This document shows positions 7,329-16,163 of a DNA stretch of 64,000 nt, one piece after another (the first letter of the stretch is position 1; each line of letters opens with the position of its first letter). The notes beneath the pieces were generated by a model. It was not told where the DNA came from. It was given only the letters and a program-made list of their open reading frames with translations, and did not search any database. Source of the DNA: CAJQQK01 sp963696075 (GTDB taxonomy: Bacteria; Pseudomonadota; Alphaproteobacteria; Rhizobiales; Hyphomicrobiaceae); assembly GCA_963696075.1 (NCBI GenBank), contig CAVOJD010000031.1:1-64000 (forward strand). The letters run 5' to 3'. The position numbers and the translations under genes are program-made.

Positions 7329-9916
7329 CGGTCGCAACGCTTGAAGGTGACGCTGGCGAACAGACGGGGCGCCGCGGTTTCAGTATGTCGCTGGTCTGGC
7401 GGTTCGCGATGCGCGAGCTGAGGGCGGGGCTCAGCGGGTTTTGGGTGTTCATTGCCTGTATCGCGCTCGGGGTGGGCGTGATCACCGCCGTGAGTGCCTT
7501 GGCGGATGCGCTGTTGAACGGGTTTGCCGCGCAGGGACGGATGTTGCTTGGCGGTGATGTCACGCTGAGGCGGGTTCATAGCCGGATCGATGCGGGTGAA
7601 CGCGCGCAGATTGCGCGGCTCGGGCAAATCAGCGAGACCGCGACGATGCGGTCTATGGCGCGGCCGCTGAGCGGCGATGATCAGGCGCTGGTCGAGATCA
7701 AAGCGGTGGATCAGGCCTATCCGTTGCTGGGTGAGGTTCGTCTGGTTGGCGGCGGGACGTTCGAGCAGGCGGTGCGGGCAGAAGGCGGCGCGGTGGTTGC
7801 GCAAAGCCTGCTCGACCGGCTCGGCCTCAACGTTGGCGATGACATGAAGCTTGGCACGGCACCTGTAAAAATTACAGGCGTCATAAGCCATGAGCCGGAC
7901 AAGATTACCGCGCGCATGTCGTTTGGGCCGCGTGTCATGGTGAGCCATGAAACGCTTGCGCGCACGGGGCTGGTCAAGCCCGGCACGCTGATCAACTGGC
8001 GCTATGCGTTGTTGGCGCCGGATGGCGAAACAGCGCCGCTCGTGGCTGTGGAACGGATCAGGGGCGAGATCAAATCGACGCTTGATGAAGCCGGGTTCAT
8101 TGTGCGCGACCGGCGCGATCCTTCGCCGTCGATTACGCGGTTGCTCAACCGGCTCCGCGATTTCCTGACGTTGCTCGGCCTCGCGGCGCTGCTGATCGGC
8201 GGGGTTGGGGTGGCGAATGCCGTCGGCACATATGTCGACCGGCGGCGGAAGGTGATTGCAACGTACAAGAGTGTTGGGGCGTCGAGCAGCACGGTGCTCG
8301 GCATCTACCTGACCCAGGTCCTTGTCATCGCGTTCTTCGGCACTCTTATCGGCGTGTTCGTCGGGAGCCTGGTGCCTCCGCTTCTCAGTGTCACCTATGG
8401 AGCATCGCTGCCGATACCGCTGGGGCAATCGTTTTCGTGGGGCACGGTCGCGACCGGGCTCGTCTACGGGCTTTTGGTGACGCTGTTGTTCGTGTTGTGG
8501 CCGCTCGGGCAGGCCGAGCGGATTCGGCCGGCAGCGCTGTTTCGCGATGAGGTGGGCGGCAGCGGGCGGCTGCCCGGCATTCATATCCTGCTGGCGGTTG
8601 GTGTTGTTGCGATCGCGCTGACGGGGTTTGCCGTATGGGTGACGGAATCGGCGTTTCTGGCCGCCGGATTTGTCGTTGGCATGTTCGCCATTCTGCTCGT
8701 CTTCTTCGGGCTTGGGCAGGGGGTTACGTGGCTTGCCGGGCGCCTGCCGCGACCGCGCCGCCCTGAGCTTGCACTGGCGATGACCGGCATCGGTGCGCCT
8801 GGAGGCCTGACACGGTCGGTGGTGCTTTCACTTGGGGCGGGCTTGTCGCTGCTGGTGGCGGTGGCCCTGGTCGACAGTTCGCTGGTTGCAGAACTGAGAG
8901 GGCGCATGCCGCAGAATGCGCCAAACTATTTCGCTGTCGATATCACGAAAGAGGACCGGGGGACGTTTGAACGCGAGATTAACGCGGTCGCGCCGGGGGC
9001 CTCGATCGAGACGGCGCCGATGCTGCGGGGGCGGATCGTGAAGCTCAACGGTGTGCCGGCGGGGGAAGCCAAAATTGCGCCGCAAGCCCAATGGGCGCTC
9101 AGAGGCGATCGTGGGATCACCTACGCGCGCGCGGTTCCGAAGGGATCGAAGATCGTTGCCGGGAGCTGGTGGGACGAGGAGGTGACGGGTGAGCCACAGG
9201 TCTCATTCGTCTCGGATCTTGCGCAGGAGATGAACCTCAAGATTGGGGACACGATCACGGTCAATATTCTCGGGCGCAACGTGACAGCGCGGATCACATC
9301 GCTGCGTGAAATCGAGTGGGAGAGCCTGTCGATCAACTTTACGCTCGTTTTCTCGCCGAACACGCTGGAAGGCGCGCCGCATAATCTTCTTGCTACGGTG
9401 CGGTTTGCCGACAATACGCCGGCTGCTGCGCAGGGTGCTGCAGCACGACGCATCGGGCAGGTCCTGCCGAGTGTGACGATGATCAATGTCGCAGATGCGA
9501 TCGAGACGTTTGCCGGTGTTTTCGGTCGCGTGATGGTGGCGGTCCGGGTGGCGGCGGGGATCACGCTGCTTGCGGGGGCATTGGTCTTGGCGGGGGCGCT
9601 TGCGACCGCGCAACGCCGGCGCATGCTGCAGGCGGTGGTTCTCAAATGTATCGGGGCGACGCGCGCCAAACTGCTGATCGCGCATCTTGCCGAATATGGG
9701 CTTCTCGCGCTGGTGACGGCGGTCATCGCGCTTGGAGTCGGTTCGCTTGCGGCCTGGGTCGTATGTCGCCAGGTGCTGGAGCTTGAGATGACGTTTTCAT
9801 TCAGCGCAGTCGCCGGTGCGTTAGGGGTCTCGGTCGTGCTGGTCGTGGTGTTCGGGCTGATCGGTACGTGGCGGGTGCTGGCGGCGCGTCCGGTGCCGAT
9901 CCTGCGCGGCATGTGA
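7325..9916 (+). CDS. ybbP: FtsX-like ABC permease (YbbP family)
   Basis: 863-residue inner-membrane permease with the YbbP architecture: an N-terminal helix (about 37-58), a large periplasmic domain, a first FtsX-like helix bundle (about 275-390), a second membrane block (about 415-475), a second periplasmic domain and a C-terminal FtsX bundle (about 740-855) ending PVPILRGM. The two FtsX domains and LDxAxxR-like periplasmic regions are standard for the family. Starts with ATG overlapping ybbA. Followed 37 bases later by a strong hairpin terminator. Works with YbbA as a mechanotransmission-type ABC system rather than a classical importer. Confidence 0.92.
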   Translation: MTVATLEGDAGEQTGRRGFSMSLVWRFAMRELRAGLSGFWVFIACIALGVGVITAVSALADALLNGFAAQGRMLLGGDVTLRRVHSRIDAGERAQIARLGQISETATMRSMARPLSGDDQALVEIKAVDQAYPLLGEVRLVGGGTFEQAVRAEGGAVVAQSLLDRLGLNVGDDMKLGTAPVKITGVISHEPDKITARMSFGPRVMVSHETLARTGLVKPGTLINWRYALLAPDGETAPLVAVERIRGEIKSTLDEAGFIVRDRRDPSPSITRLLNRLRDFLTLLGLAALLIGGVGVANAVGTYVDRRRKVIATYKSVGASSSTVLGIYLTQVLVIAFFGTLIGVFVGSLVPPLLSVTYGASLPIPLGQSFSWGTVATGLVYGLLVTLLFVLWPLGQAERIRPAALFRDEVGGSGRLPGIHILLAVGVVAIALTGFAVWVTESAFLAAGFVVGMFAILLVFFGLGQGVTWLAGRLPRPRRPELALAMTGIGAPGGLTRSVVLSLGAGLSLLVAVALVDSSLVAELRGRMPQNAPNYFAVDITKEDRGTFEREINAVAPGASIETAPMLRGRIVKLNGVPAGEAKIAPQAQWALRGDRGITYARAVPKGSKIVAGSWWDEEVTGEPQVSFVSDLAQEMNLKIGDTITVNILGRNVTARITSLREIEWESLSINFTLVFSPNTLEGAPHNLLATVRFADNTPAAAQGAAARRIGQVLPSVTMINVADAIETFAGVFGRVMVAVRVAAGITLLAGALVLAGALATAQRRRMLQAVVLKCIGATRAKLLIAHLAEYGLLALVTAVIALGVGSLAAWVVCRQVLELEMTFSFSAVAGALGVSVVLVVVFGLIGTWRVLAARPVPILRGM

Positions 9917-9953
9917 CGCGCAATTGATCCCAACAGACGTTGATGCCAACAGA

Positions 9954-9990
9954 AAAAGGCCGCGCTGATACATGGTCAGCGCGGCCTTTT
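9954..9990. terminator. Bidirectional intrinsic terminator
   Basis: A perfect 15-bp stem (arms 9954-9968 and 9976-9990, loop tacatgg) with AAAA at the left foot and TTTT at the right, lying between the convergent ybbP (+) and the nucleotide-sugar dehydrogenase (-). The symmetric A/T flanks make it usable from both directions. Confidence 0.92.
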
Positions 9991-10022
9991 CGTTTGGTTT
10001 CAGTGTCGAGCCGGCTTTGGCG

Positions 10023-11381
10023 CTAGCTCTTGACGATGCGATCGCCGTGGCTTTCCGCGAAAGCTTTCAATGCATTGCGGGTGTCGACGATCAAGGGTGA
10101 ATGCTCGACCAGCATCGCCCAGTCGATTGCGTCGTGGTCGGTCGAGATGAGGGCGGCATCGTAGCCGGCAATCGTTGCGGCATCCCAATTGACCGAGCGG
10201 CGGCCGGAGTACTCTGGATGTTCGCGGGTGCGCGGCAGTTGAGGAACGTGCGGGTCGTAGTAGTCGACGCTGGCGCCGGCCTCCTCAAGCAGGCGAATGA
10301 GGACGAACGACGGGCTTTCGCGAATGTCCTCGACGTTCTTCTTGTAGGCGGCGCCGATCAGGAGGATGCGGGCACCGTTCAGCGCCTTCTTCTGCTTGAT
10401 CGAAAGGGCCGAGGCCAGGTTCGAGACGACGTGGGCTGGCATGTTGCGGTTGATCTCGCCGGCAAGCTCGATGAACCGCGTCGAATAATCGTACTCGCGC
10501 GCTTTCCATGTCAGATAGAACGGGTCGATCGGGATGCAGTGGCCGCCAAGGCCCGGGCCCGGATAGAACGGCATGAAGCCGAATGGCTTGGTCTTGGCCG
10601 CTTCGATGACCTCCCACACGTCTACGCCCATGGCGGCATAGATGACCTTGAGTTCGTTGACGAGCGCGATATTGACCGCACGGAAGATGTTTTCCGTCAG
10701 CTTGACGGCCTCGGCGGTGTCGCAGCTCGATACGCGGACAACCTGCGGGACGAGGGTTGCGTAGAGGTCGCCAGCCATCTTGAGGGCCGCAGCGCCGTCG
10801 GCGCCGACGACCTTCGGAATCTTGGCCGTCGAGTACACCGGATTGCCCGGATCTTCGCGTTCCGGTGAGAAGGCGATGAAGATGTCCTGTTGAGATTTCA
10901 GGCCGCTGCCTTCGGACAGAAGCGGGAGGAGTTCTTCGCGCGTCGTGCCGGGGTAGGTGGTCGATTCAAGGACAATGAGCTGGCCGGCGCGAATGTGAGG
11001 TGCGATCGCCTCGGCCGTCTGGCGGACATAGGTCAGGTCCGGCTCGCGGTGGGCCGTGAGCGGGGTCGGCACGCAAATCAGAATGGCGTCGGCATCGTTC
11101 AGGATCTTGGGGTCGGTGCCGGCGGCATAGCGGTCGCCGCTACTCAGCGACTTGATATCCGTTTCCGAGATATGGCCGATATAGCTTTTGCCACTGGCCA
11201 ACGCTGTGATCTTGGTTTCGTCGGTGTCGAAGCCGATCGTCTTGAAGCCGAGTTTGTGGAACCCAAGCAGCAACGGCAGGCCGACATATCCCAGGCCGAT
11301 GACGGCGATGGATGCGCTGCGGTCCTCGATTTTTTTCAGGAAGGCCTGTTCGTGGGCAGAAGCGTCAACAGTACTAAGCAT
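10023..11381 (-). CDS. wbpA: UDP-N-acetylglucosamine 6-dehydrogenase-like (WbpA/TviB family)
   Basis: Nucleotide-sugar dehydrogenase that oxidises C6 of a UDP-hexose(amine) to the uronic acid with two NAD. Rossmann motif GLGYVG (29-34), ESTTYPGTT (139-147), FSPEREDPGN (171-180), and the catalytic Cys at about C282 in GPGLGGHCIPIDPFYL. 452 residues. PEREDPG and GLGGHCIPIDP favour the WbpA/TviB (UDP-GlcNAc or UDP-ManNAc) branch over UDP-glucose dehydrogenase, and a WbpP-like epimerase at 29338 completes a UDP-GalNAcA route. Stands alone, divergent from the Wza-like gene across a 608-base gap. Substrate is inferred, not proven. Confidence 0.88.
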   Translation of the reverse strand: MLSTVDASAHEQAFLKKIEDRSASIAVIGLGYVGLPLLLGFHKLGFKTIGFDTDETKITALASGKSYIGHISETDIKSLSSGDRYAAGTDPKILNDADAILICVPTPLTAHREPDLTYVRQTAEAIAPHIRAGQLIVLESTTYPGTTREELLPLLSEGSGLKSQQDIFIAFSPEREDPGNPVYSTAKIPKVVGADGAAALKMAGDLYATLVPQVVRVSSCDTAEAVKLTENIFRAVNIALVNELKVIYAAMGVDVWEVIEAAKTKPFGFMPFYPGPGLGGHCIPIDPFYLTWKAREYDYSTRFIELAGEINRNMPAHVVSNLASALSIKQKKALNGARILLIGAAYKKNVEDIRESPSFVLIRLLEEAGASVDYYDPHVPQLPRTREHPEYSGRRSVNWDAATIAGYDAALISTDHDAIDWAMLVEHSPLIVDTRNALKAFAESHGDRIVKS

Positions 11382-11989
11382 TACTCATGTTTCTCCGCAT
11401 CGCGGCCCGAATCTTTGAGTGCCGGGCAGTTTGAGACGGCAAGCTGACAGGAACGGCAATACACCAATAGGTAGAGTTGATGTGTTCTCCGAGACGCCGC
11501 TGGATGCCTCCACGGCTGTGTTTGACCGTGCGGGGGGCGATCTGGTTCTCCAGCGAAATCACGGTATCCCGAGACTTGCGCGTAATCCTTTGACCAAGGC
11601 CATTGGCCTCTGCTCTGTCAACACGGCTGATAGGAAAAGACCACTGAAACTGGTGGTTTTCGCAGACCTGTTGCACATCGGACAAGACATATTAACGGGG
11701 CGGGGCAGCTTGTTTTCGGCGTTAACCATGTTGGCGCACGGAGCTGTTGCAAAGATATGACCGTTTCACAGGTTCGTATTTCGCGATCACACTTACAGGT
11801 TGTTCGCGGCGGGTTTCTTCAGCAGCAATACCGCGTGTGGTTTTCTTGGCGCGTGGCGTGCGGCGACGAAAGTTGCCAGTCACATCTCACAGCGTCGGGT
11901 TCGGTGGTCAGGTCGCGACGGGGCGCAGATCAATCATTGTTTGGTCTGCCTCTGTCGTGTTCCGGACAGCCCTTGCGGAGGAATTCGTC
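11382..11989. other. Divergent intergenic region, wbpA-like / wza-like
   Basis: 608 bases between two divergent exopolysaccharide genes, so it should hold promoters for both. I see no gene here: the open frames have no SD, no recognisable domain and no coding character, and the open frame joined upstream of the wza-like gene is excluded by the GTG start with a near-perfect SD at 11977-11982. No clear operator or terminator was identified. Confidence 0.6.
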
Positions 11990-14056
11990 GTGATTGGAAC
12001 GTGTTACTGGCGGCAGCCGTTGGCGGCTGGTTTGATTGCACTTAGTTGTGGCATAGCATCTACCGGGGCATTGGCGCAGACGGTGAGCGAGCAGAACGGC
12101 ACGGACGCCGGGGAAATCGCGAGCCACGTCCTTCCAGAAGCATTGGACAAGATGGCGGCCAAACCGGTCGTCGCAGGGCGGCGTGTGGCTGGGTCCTATG
12201 ATATTGGCGCCGGCGACAAACTGCGCATCAAGTTCTTCCAGCGCGAAGAGCTTTCGGGCGAGTACCGTGTCCGGGCGGACGGCATGATTACGTTGCCGCT
12301 GATCGGCAGCTTCAACGTCGCAGGACATACACCGGTTGAACTTGAACAACAGATATCAGCCAAATTTTATGAGCTGACGAGCCGCAGCGCGTTTGCGATC
12401 GTGGATGTTATCGAGCGGCGGCCGTTCTTCGTGTCAGGCGATGTCAATCAGCCGGGCACTTTCCAATATGTACCGCACATGACAGTTGTCCACGCCGTGG
12501 CGATTGCCGGTGGGCTGTACCGGATGCCGCAGGCGCCGAACCAGATGATGAGCGTTGCGCGCGAGCAATGGCGCTTGCGGAGCACCAAGGCCGACGCGGC
12601 TGTGCATCTGGCCAAACGAGAGCGCATCAAGGCGCTGCTCAACCGTGAGGAAGAGCTTACATTTCCGCCGCTTATCGAGGAACTGGTCGGCGATGCGCAG
12701 GGGGAGCGGATCAGGCTGACGCAGCGGCGGCTGTTCGAGCAGTCGCGCAAATGGAGACACGACCAGACGGACTATCTGAAGACGGCTGTGCGATTGGCAG
12801 ATGAGGAGATGACTGCGCTCAGGACGCGGTTGAACGCGATCAACGATGTCATGAAGCTGCATGACAAGGAACTGAGCACGACGCAGGACCTGCTCAAGCG
12901 TGGCCTGACGCAGCGGCGCAGTGTCTATCGCAAGCAGTACGATATCTCGAACATGCTGACGTCGGCGGCCTCCGTCGAAGCGGAGATCAAGCGGGCGGAG
13001 ATGAAGCGGGCCCAGGCGATCAAAGCCATGAATGATTTCTGGCCCGACCAGGATCGACAACTTGCCGATGAACTGGCCGAAGTTGAAGCGTTGTTCGAAG
13101 CGAGCATGCGAGGCATAGACGCATCGAGCAATCTGATCGGGCAGGCTTTGGGGCCTGGTGCGCAGCCGGTGGGGCTCAATGTCGTCAAGGTTGAATATCG
13201 CATTCTGCGCCGCACGGCAGGCGGTATCGAAGAGATCGCTGTCCGCGAGAACGATCAGGTGATGCCGGGCGACGTTCTGAAAGTCGTGATTGCGCCTGCC
13301 GGTTCGGATGGCGTTGGCGGCAAAAACCCGATTGAAGCGCGGGCGGCGCCTGAAGCAGTCGTGCCGTCGGCAATACTAAAGAGTGCGGATCGGCAGAATG
13401 CGAGAAGCAGGGCTGAACTGAGCCGTCATATCGGTGAGCTCAAAAAGCTGGTCGCGCAGCAGTCGTCGATCCTATCAACGGTTGCGAAGTCGCAGGTTGA
13501 TCTGGCCAAGCAGGTCGAAGAATGGCGGGCGCGCTATCTCGAGGTTCTCGAAAGCCGCGAGCCGGTGGCGCAACCGGTCGTGCGTGAGGTCGTGACGATG
13601 GCTCCGGTTGAGCCGGTCGAGCAACTGAAACAGAAACCAGAGGTGCTGCTGCCGGCGCAAACGGCGGCCGTCGCAGAGCCTGTAGCAACGCGCAAGTCGG
13701 TAATCGACGGTCGCGATGGTCCTGACGTTCGTTTGGACAGGGAGCCGACCGCGCGGGTTGAGCCGGTCGATGTGGTCCTGCCCGAGAAGGGGCCAGCCAG
13801 CCAGCTCAATGCGCGTAAACTGGCGATGGTCCTGCAGACTGAGTTGCTTCGGATTGGTTGCTATGCCGGTCAGGTCGATGGTGACTGGGGGCCGATGTCG
13901 CAAAGTGCGCTTCGTGAATACAGCAAAGCGACGGCGAAGCGACTGCCGACAGGGGAGCCGAGCCTGAAAGCGTTCGCGGCGATCAAGGATCATCGCGGGG
14001 CGGTCTGTGCACGGAGCCAGGTGGCGACGCGACTGCCGGTTCCGGCAGCGGAGTGA
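11990..14056 (+). CDS. Wza/ExoF-like polysaccharide export protein with C-terminal peptidoglycan-binding-like domain
   Basis: 688-residue outer-membrane export component for the Wzy-dependent polysaccharide. GTG 11990 is chosen because GGAGGA (11977-11982) sits seven bases upstream and it places a clean signal peptide at the N-terminus (cut near GALA/Q, about residue 29); there is no lipobox. Then a Poly_export domain (YDIGAGDKLRIKFFQREELSGEYRVR in parts: YDIGAGDKLRI, GEYRVRADGMITLPLIG), an SLBB-like segment (FFVSGDVNQPGTF), a long helical hairpin (~215-360) with an adaptor-like tip RGLTQRR, a second beta segment (MPGDVLKVVI), another helix, and a C-terminal repeat like PG_binding_1 (LQTELLRIGCYAGQVDGDWGP). 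A terminator follows at 14117. Confidence 0.85.
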   Translation: MIGTCYWRQPLAAGLIALSCGIASTGALAQTVSEQNGTDAGEIASHVLPEALDKMAAKPVVAGRRVAGSYDIGAGDKLRIKFFQREELSGEYRVRADGMITLPLIGSFNVAGHTPVELEQQISAKFYELTSRSAFAIVDVIERRPFFVSGDVNQPGTFQYVPHMTVVHAVAIAGGLYRMPQAPNQMMSVAREQWRLRSTKADAAVHLAKRERIKALLNREEELTFPPLIEELVGDAQGERIRLTQRRLFEQSRKWRHDQTDYLKTAVRLADEEMTALRTRLNAINDVMKLHDKELSTTQDLLKRGLTQRRSVYRKQYDISNMLTSAASVEAEIKRAEMKRAQAIKAMNDFWPDQDRQLADELAEVEALFEASMRGIDASSNLIGQALGPGAQPVGLNVVKVEYRILRRTAGGIEEIAVRENDQVMPGDVLKVVIAPAGSDGVGGKNPIEARAAPEAVVPSAILKSADRQNARSRAELSRHIGELKKLVAQQSSILSTVAKSQVDLAKQVEEWRARYLEVLESREPVAQPVVREVVTMAPVEPVEQLKQKPEVLLPAQTAAVAEPVATRKSVIDGRDGPDVRLDREPTARVEPVDVVLPEKGPASQLNARKLAMVLQTELLRIGCYAGQVDGDWGPMSQSALREYSKATAKRLPTGEPSLKAFAAIKDHRGAVCARSQVATRLPVPAAE

Positions 14057-14116
14057 TCCGCTTGTTGTAGGGTGAGTGGACGTTATACCCGCGACAAAGA
14101 GTTCTCAATTGATTGC

Positions 14117-14150
14117 AGGGGTGGCGCCATATTGGTGCCACCCCTTTTTT
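14117..14150 (+). terminator. Intrinsic terminator after the wza-like gene
   Basis: Arms aggggtggcgcca and tggtgccacccct (13 bp with one G-T pair) with loop tat, followed by six T residues (14145-14150). It lies 61 bases after the stop at 14056 on the same strand. Confidence 0.9.
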
Positions 14151-14349
14151 GTGGCCCGACATGATTTGAGGCGGTGTCGTGGTGCGGGGTTGCTGGCTGC
14201 ATCGTCCGTGTGCGAGGGGACGGTCAACGGCGCAAGCGCTGGGGCGGTTGGCTGTGCTGCCTTCTGGTCGGCTTGCGGGGCAATCGCGCTGGTCGGGGAC
14301 GGTCGGGCAGGTGGCTGGATTGAGCCGTCGCGCTGTCCGCGATGTCAGG

Positions 14350-14429
14350 GTCCCGAGGAAATTGGGTCCCGAGGAAATGGGGTCCCGAGGAGATGGGGCA
14401 CCGAGGAAATGAGGCACCGAAGAGGTGGC
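14350..14429. repeat. Tandem 16-bp repeat, five units
   Basis: Five consecutive 16-base units beginning gtcccgaggaaat or gcaccgaggaaat, at 14350, 14366, 14382, 14398 and 14414, the last one more diverged. It occupies the gap between the wza-like terminator and the 3' end of the wzy-like gene. The rest of the gap 14057-14452 shows no gene. Confidence 0.85.
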
Positions 14430-14452
14430 GCGCGATGACGACCTGATTCTGC

Positions 14453-15748
14453 TTATTCGGCAGGGGCGGGTAGGGGATCGTCAGGGCGTCTGACTGGTGC
14501 TTGTTGACCCTGCGCTGCTGGCGTGGTCCCGCGTTGCCAGGGTAGGGAAAGGTTCAATCGTCCGCGATCACGTTCGTGGAGGAAAATCGCGACGGGAATC
14601 CAGACCATCAGGCCGCTGTAGAAGAAGCCCTTATTGTGCAGCAGGCAGTGAATGAAGTAGCTCACGAACACGAGCGCAAAGAGGAGCGCTGTCTTGGGGC
14701 GCGCGAGCACGAGGAACACGACGGGCGCCAAGCCCATGAGGCCGTAGACGAGCAGGTAGTTCAGGAATGCGTTGTGCAGTTCCAGCCGGAACACGATCTG
14801 TGGTTTGCCGAATTCGGTGAGATGCTCCCAGTATAGCCAGGCATAGTCGGAGGGATGGAAGCCCCAGCCCAAGCCGAGCGGATTGTCGATGAACAGGCGG
14901 ACGCCAAACAGGTAGAGAACCTGGCGGCCCATGGCAGACTGATCCTCAAACGATGTGTAACGGCTGTCGCCCAGTTCAATGATGTTCAAGGCGAGATTGC
15001 CGGCGACGGCCGCCAAGATCACGAGCAGATAACGGCGCATGCCACCCTGCGAGAGGAAGCGGAAGATTTCGCTGACCAGGATCCCGAACAGTGCCGAGCG
15101 CGTCTGATTGGCGATTGTGCAGGCGAGAATGAGGATCAGGCTGGCGAAGAAAAAGCGGGGTGAGATGGCTTTGGTGTAATACAGGATCAGTATTGAGATG
15201 TAGCAGGACACCAGAAGGTAGGAGAGTTCGATTGGGGTATAGCCGAGACCCATCGCTCGGCTTCGACCGCGAATGAATTCGCGGTTCGCCAATGTATCGT
15301 ACTGGATTTGGCCAATGATCTCCCGGATCCGCCAAGAGAAGCCGATGCCAAGGTATTGGAACACGGCGAAAATCCCGGCAAAGGCCGTGACGGCGAGCAA
15401 GACCATCACCGTGCGCTTAACGCCAACGATAAGGCACATCATGTACGTGGCGACGAGCAGCATGAAGGGCTGCAGGATCTGTCGTAGCGCTTCTCTTGAT
15501 GTGTCGCCTATGCCGTTCTTCCAGGCGATTGCTTGTCCGATCCCGAGTGCTGCCATGAATGCAAACAGGATGACGACATTGGCGTGTTGGCGGAGGAAAT
15601 ACTGAAACTGGCGCTGATGGAAAACGATCAATCCGGAGAACACACTGATCAGGAGTATTGTGCGGAAGGGTAGTGCGCCGCCCAGCTTGAGGAAGACGAC
15701 GGTCATCAGAATCATCAAAGCGTAGAGCGGAAACAGAATGATTTGCAT
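14453..15748 (-). CDS. O-antigen ligase/polymerase family membrane protein (Wzy-like)
   Basis: 431 residues with about ten to twelve hydrophobic helices and a conserved Wzy_C-type loop: NPLGLGWGFHPSDYAW followed by LELHNAFLNYLLVYGLMGL, where the His-containing LHNAFLN motif is typical of O-antigen polymerases and ligases. In this locus it most likely polymerises repeat units on undecaprenyl diphosphate in the periplasm. The C-terminal ~30 residues are Pro/Gln rich and soluble. Encoded on the minus strand downstream of the initiating sugar transferase, with a 415-base gap between them. Wzy and WaaL cannot be told apart by sequence alone; locus context favours Wzy. Confidence 0.8.
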   Translation of the reverse strand: MQIILFPLYALMILMTVVFLKLGGALPFRTILLISVFSGLIVFHQRQFQYFLRQHANVVILFAFMAALGIGQAIAWKNGIGDTSREALRQILQPFMLLVATYMMCLIVGVKRTVMVLLAVTAFAGIFAVFQYLGIGFSWRIREIIGQIQYDTLANREFIRGRSRAMGLGYTPIELSYLLVSCYISILILYYTKAISPRFFFASLILILACTIANQTRSALFGILVSEIFRFLSQGGMRRYLLVILAAVAGNLALNIIELGDSRYTSFEDQSAMGRQVLYLFGVRLFIDNPLGLGWGFHPSDYAWLYWEHLTEFGKPQIVFRLELHNAFLNYLLVYGLMGLAPVVFLVLARPKTALLFALVFVSYFIHCLLHNKGFFYSGLMVWIPVAIFLHERDRGRLNLSLPWQRGTTPAAQGQQAPVRRPDDPLPAPAE

Positions 15749-16163
15749 GGCGGCAGCTAATCCGTACGCGTTCCGCGGCCTTAAGTTCGTGGTGCCCTCA
15801 AGATGACTTTGAGAGGCGTCTTTTCAAATCTGTTCGATGGGCCGGGCGACGCTTCAACAAAGCTGCCGCCTGAGCCGCGCTCTTCCCCAGACTTTCCCCC
15901 AAAAACGTTCGTTGCGTCCAGAGCTTGGAATGTATTGCTGGAACTGACCGTCCCCCACATCCCTCTACGCTCATTTCCCTCTGCGCTCATTGCGCCGCAT
16001 AGATTGATCCTGACGGCGGCGAACAAATCCGGCCAGGATCAGTCCATGACGTCAGCCACTGTATCGACGGGCACACTACTTGGGTCAACCATTCATGTGG
16101 CCAAGTCTTGTTCCTGGTGTCGCAATGGTTCGTGCCGCCATGGCATGCCAGCCGATTGGGCGA
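15749..16163. other. Intergenic region upstream of wzy-like gene, with a two-unit 16-bp direct repeat
   Basis: 415 bases without a supportable gene. It contains two adjacent 16-base copies differing at two bases, ccctctacgctcattt (15961-15976) and ccctctgcgctcattg (15977-15992). Overlapping open frames on the + strand are antisense extensions of the neighbouring genes. Presumably carries the promoter or leader of the wzy-like gene. Confidence 0.5.

Noticed and set aside
11747..11989. Extension of the Wza-like protein upstream to 11747
   Set aside because: The extension has no signal peptide and the GTG at 11990 has GGAGGA seven bases ahead and a signal peptide directly following.
14057..14452. 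Small + strand frames through the 16-bp repeat
   Set aside because: They translate the tandem repeat after the wza terminator and have no SD.
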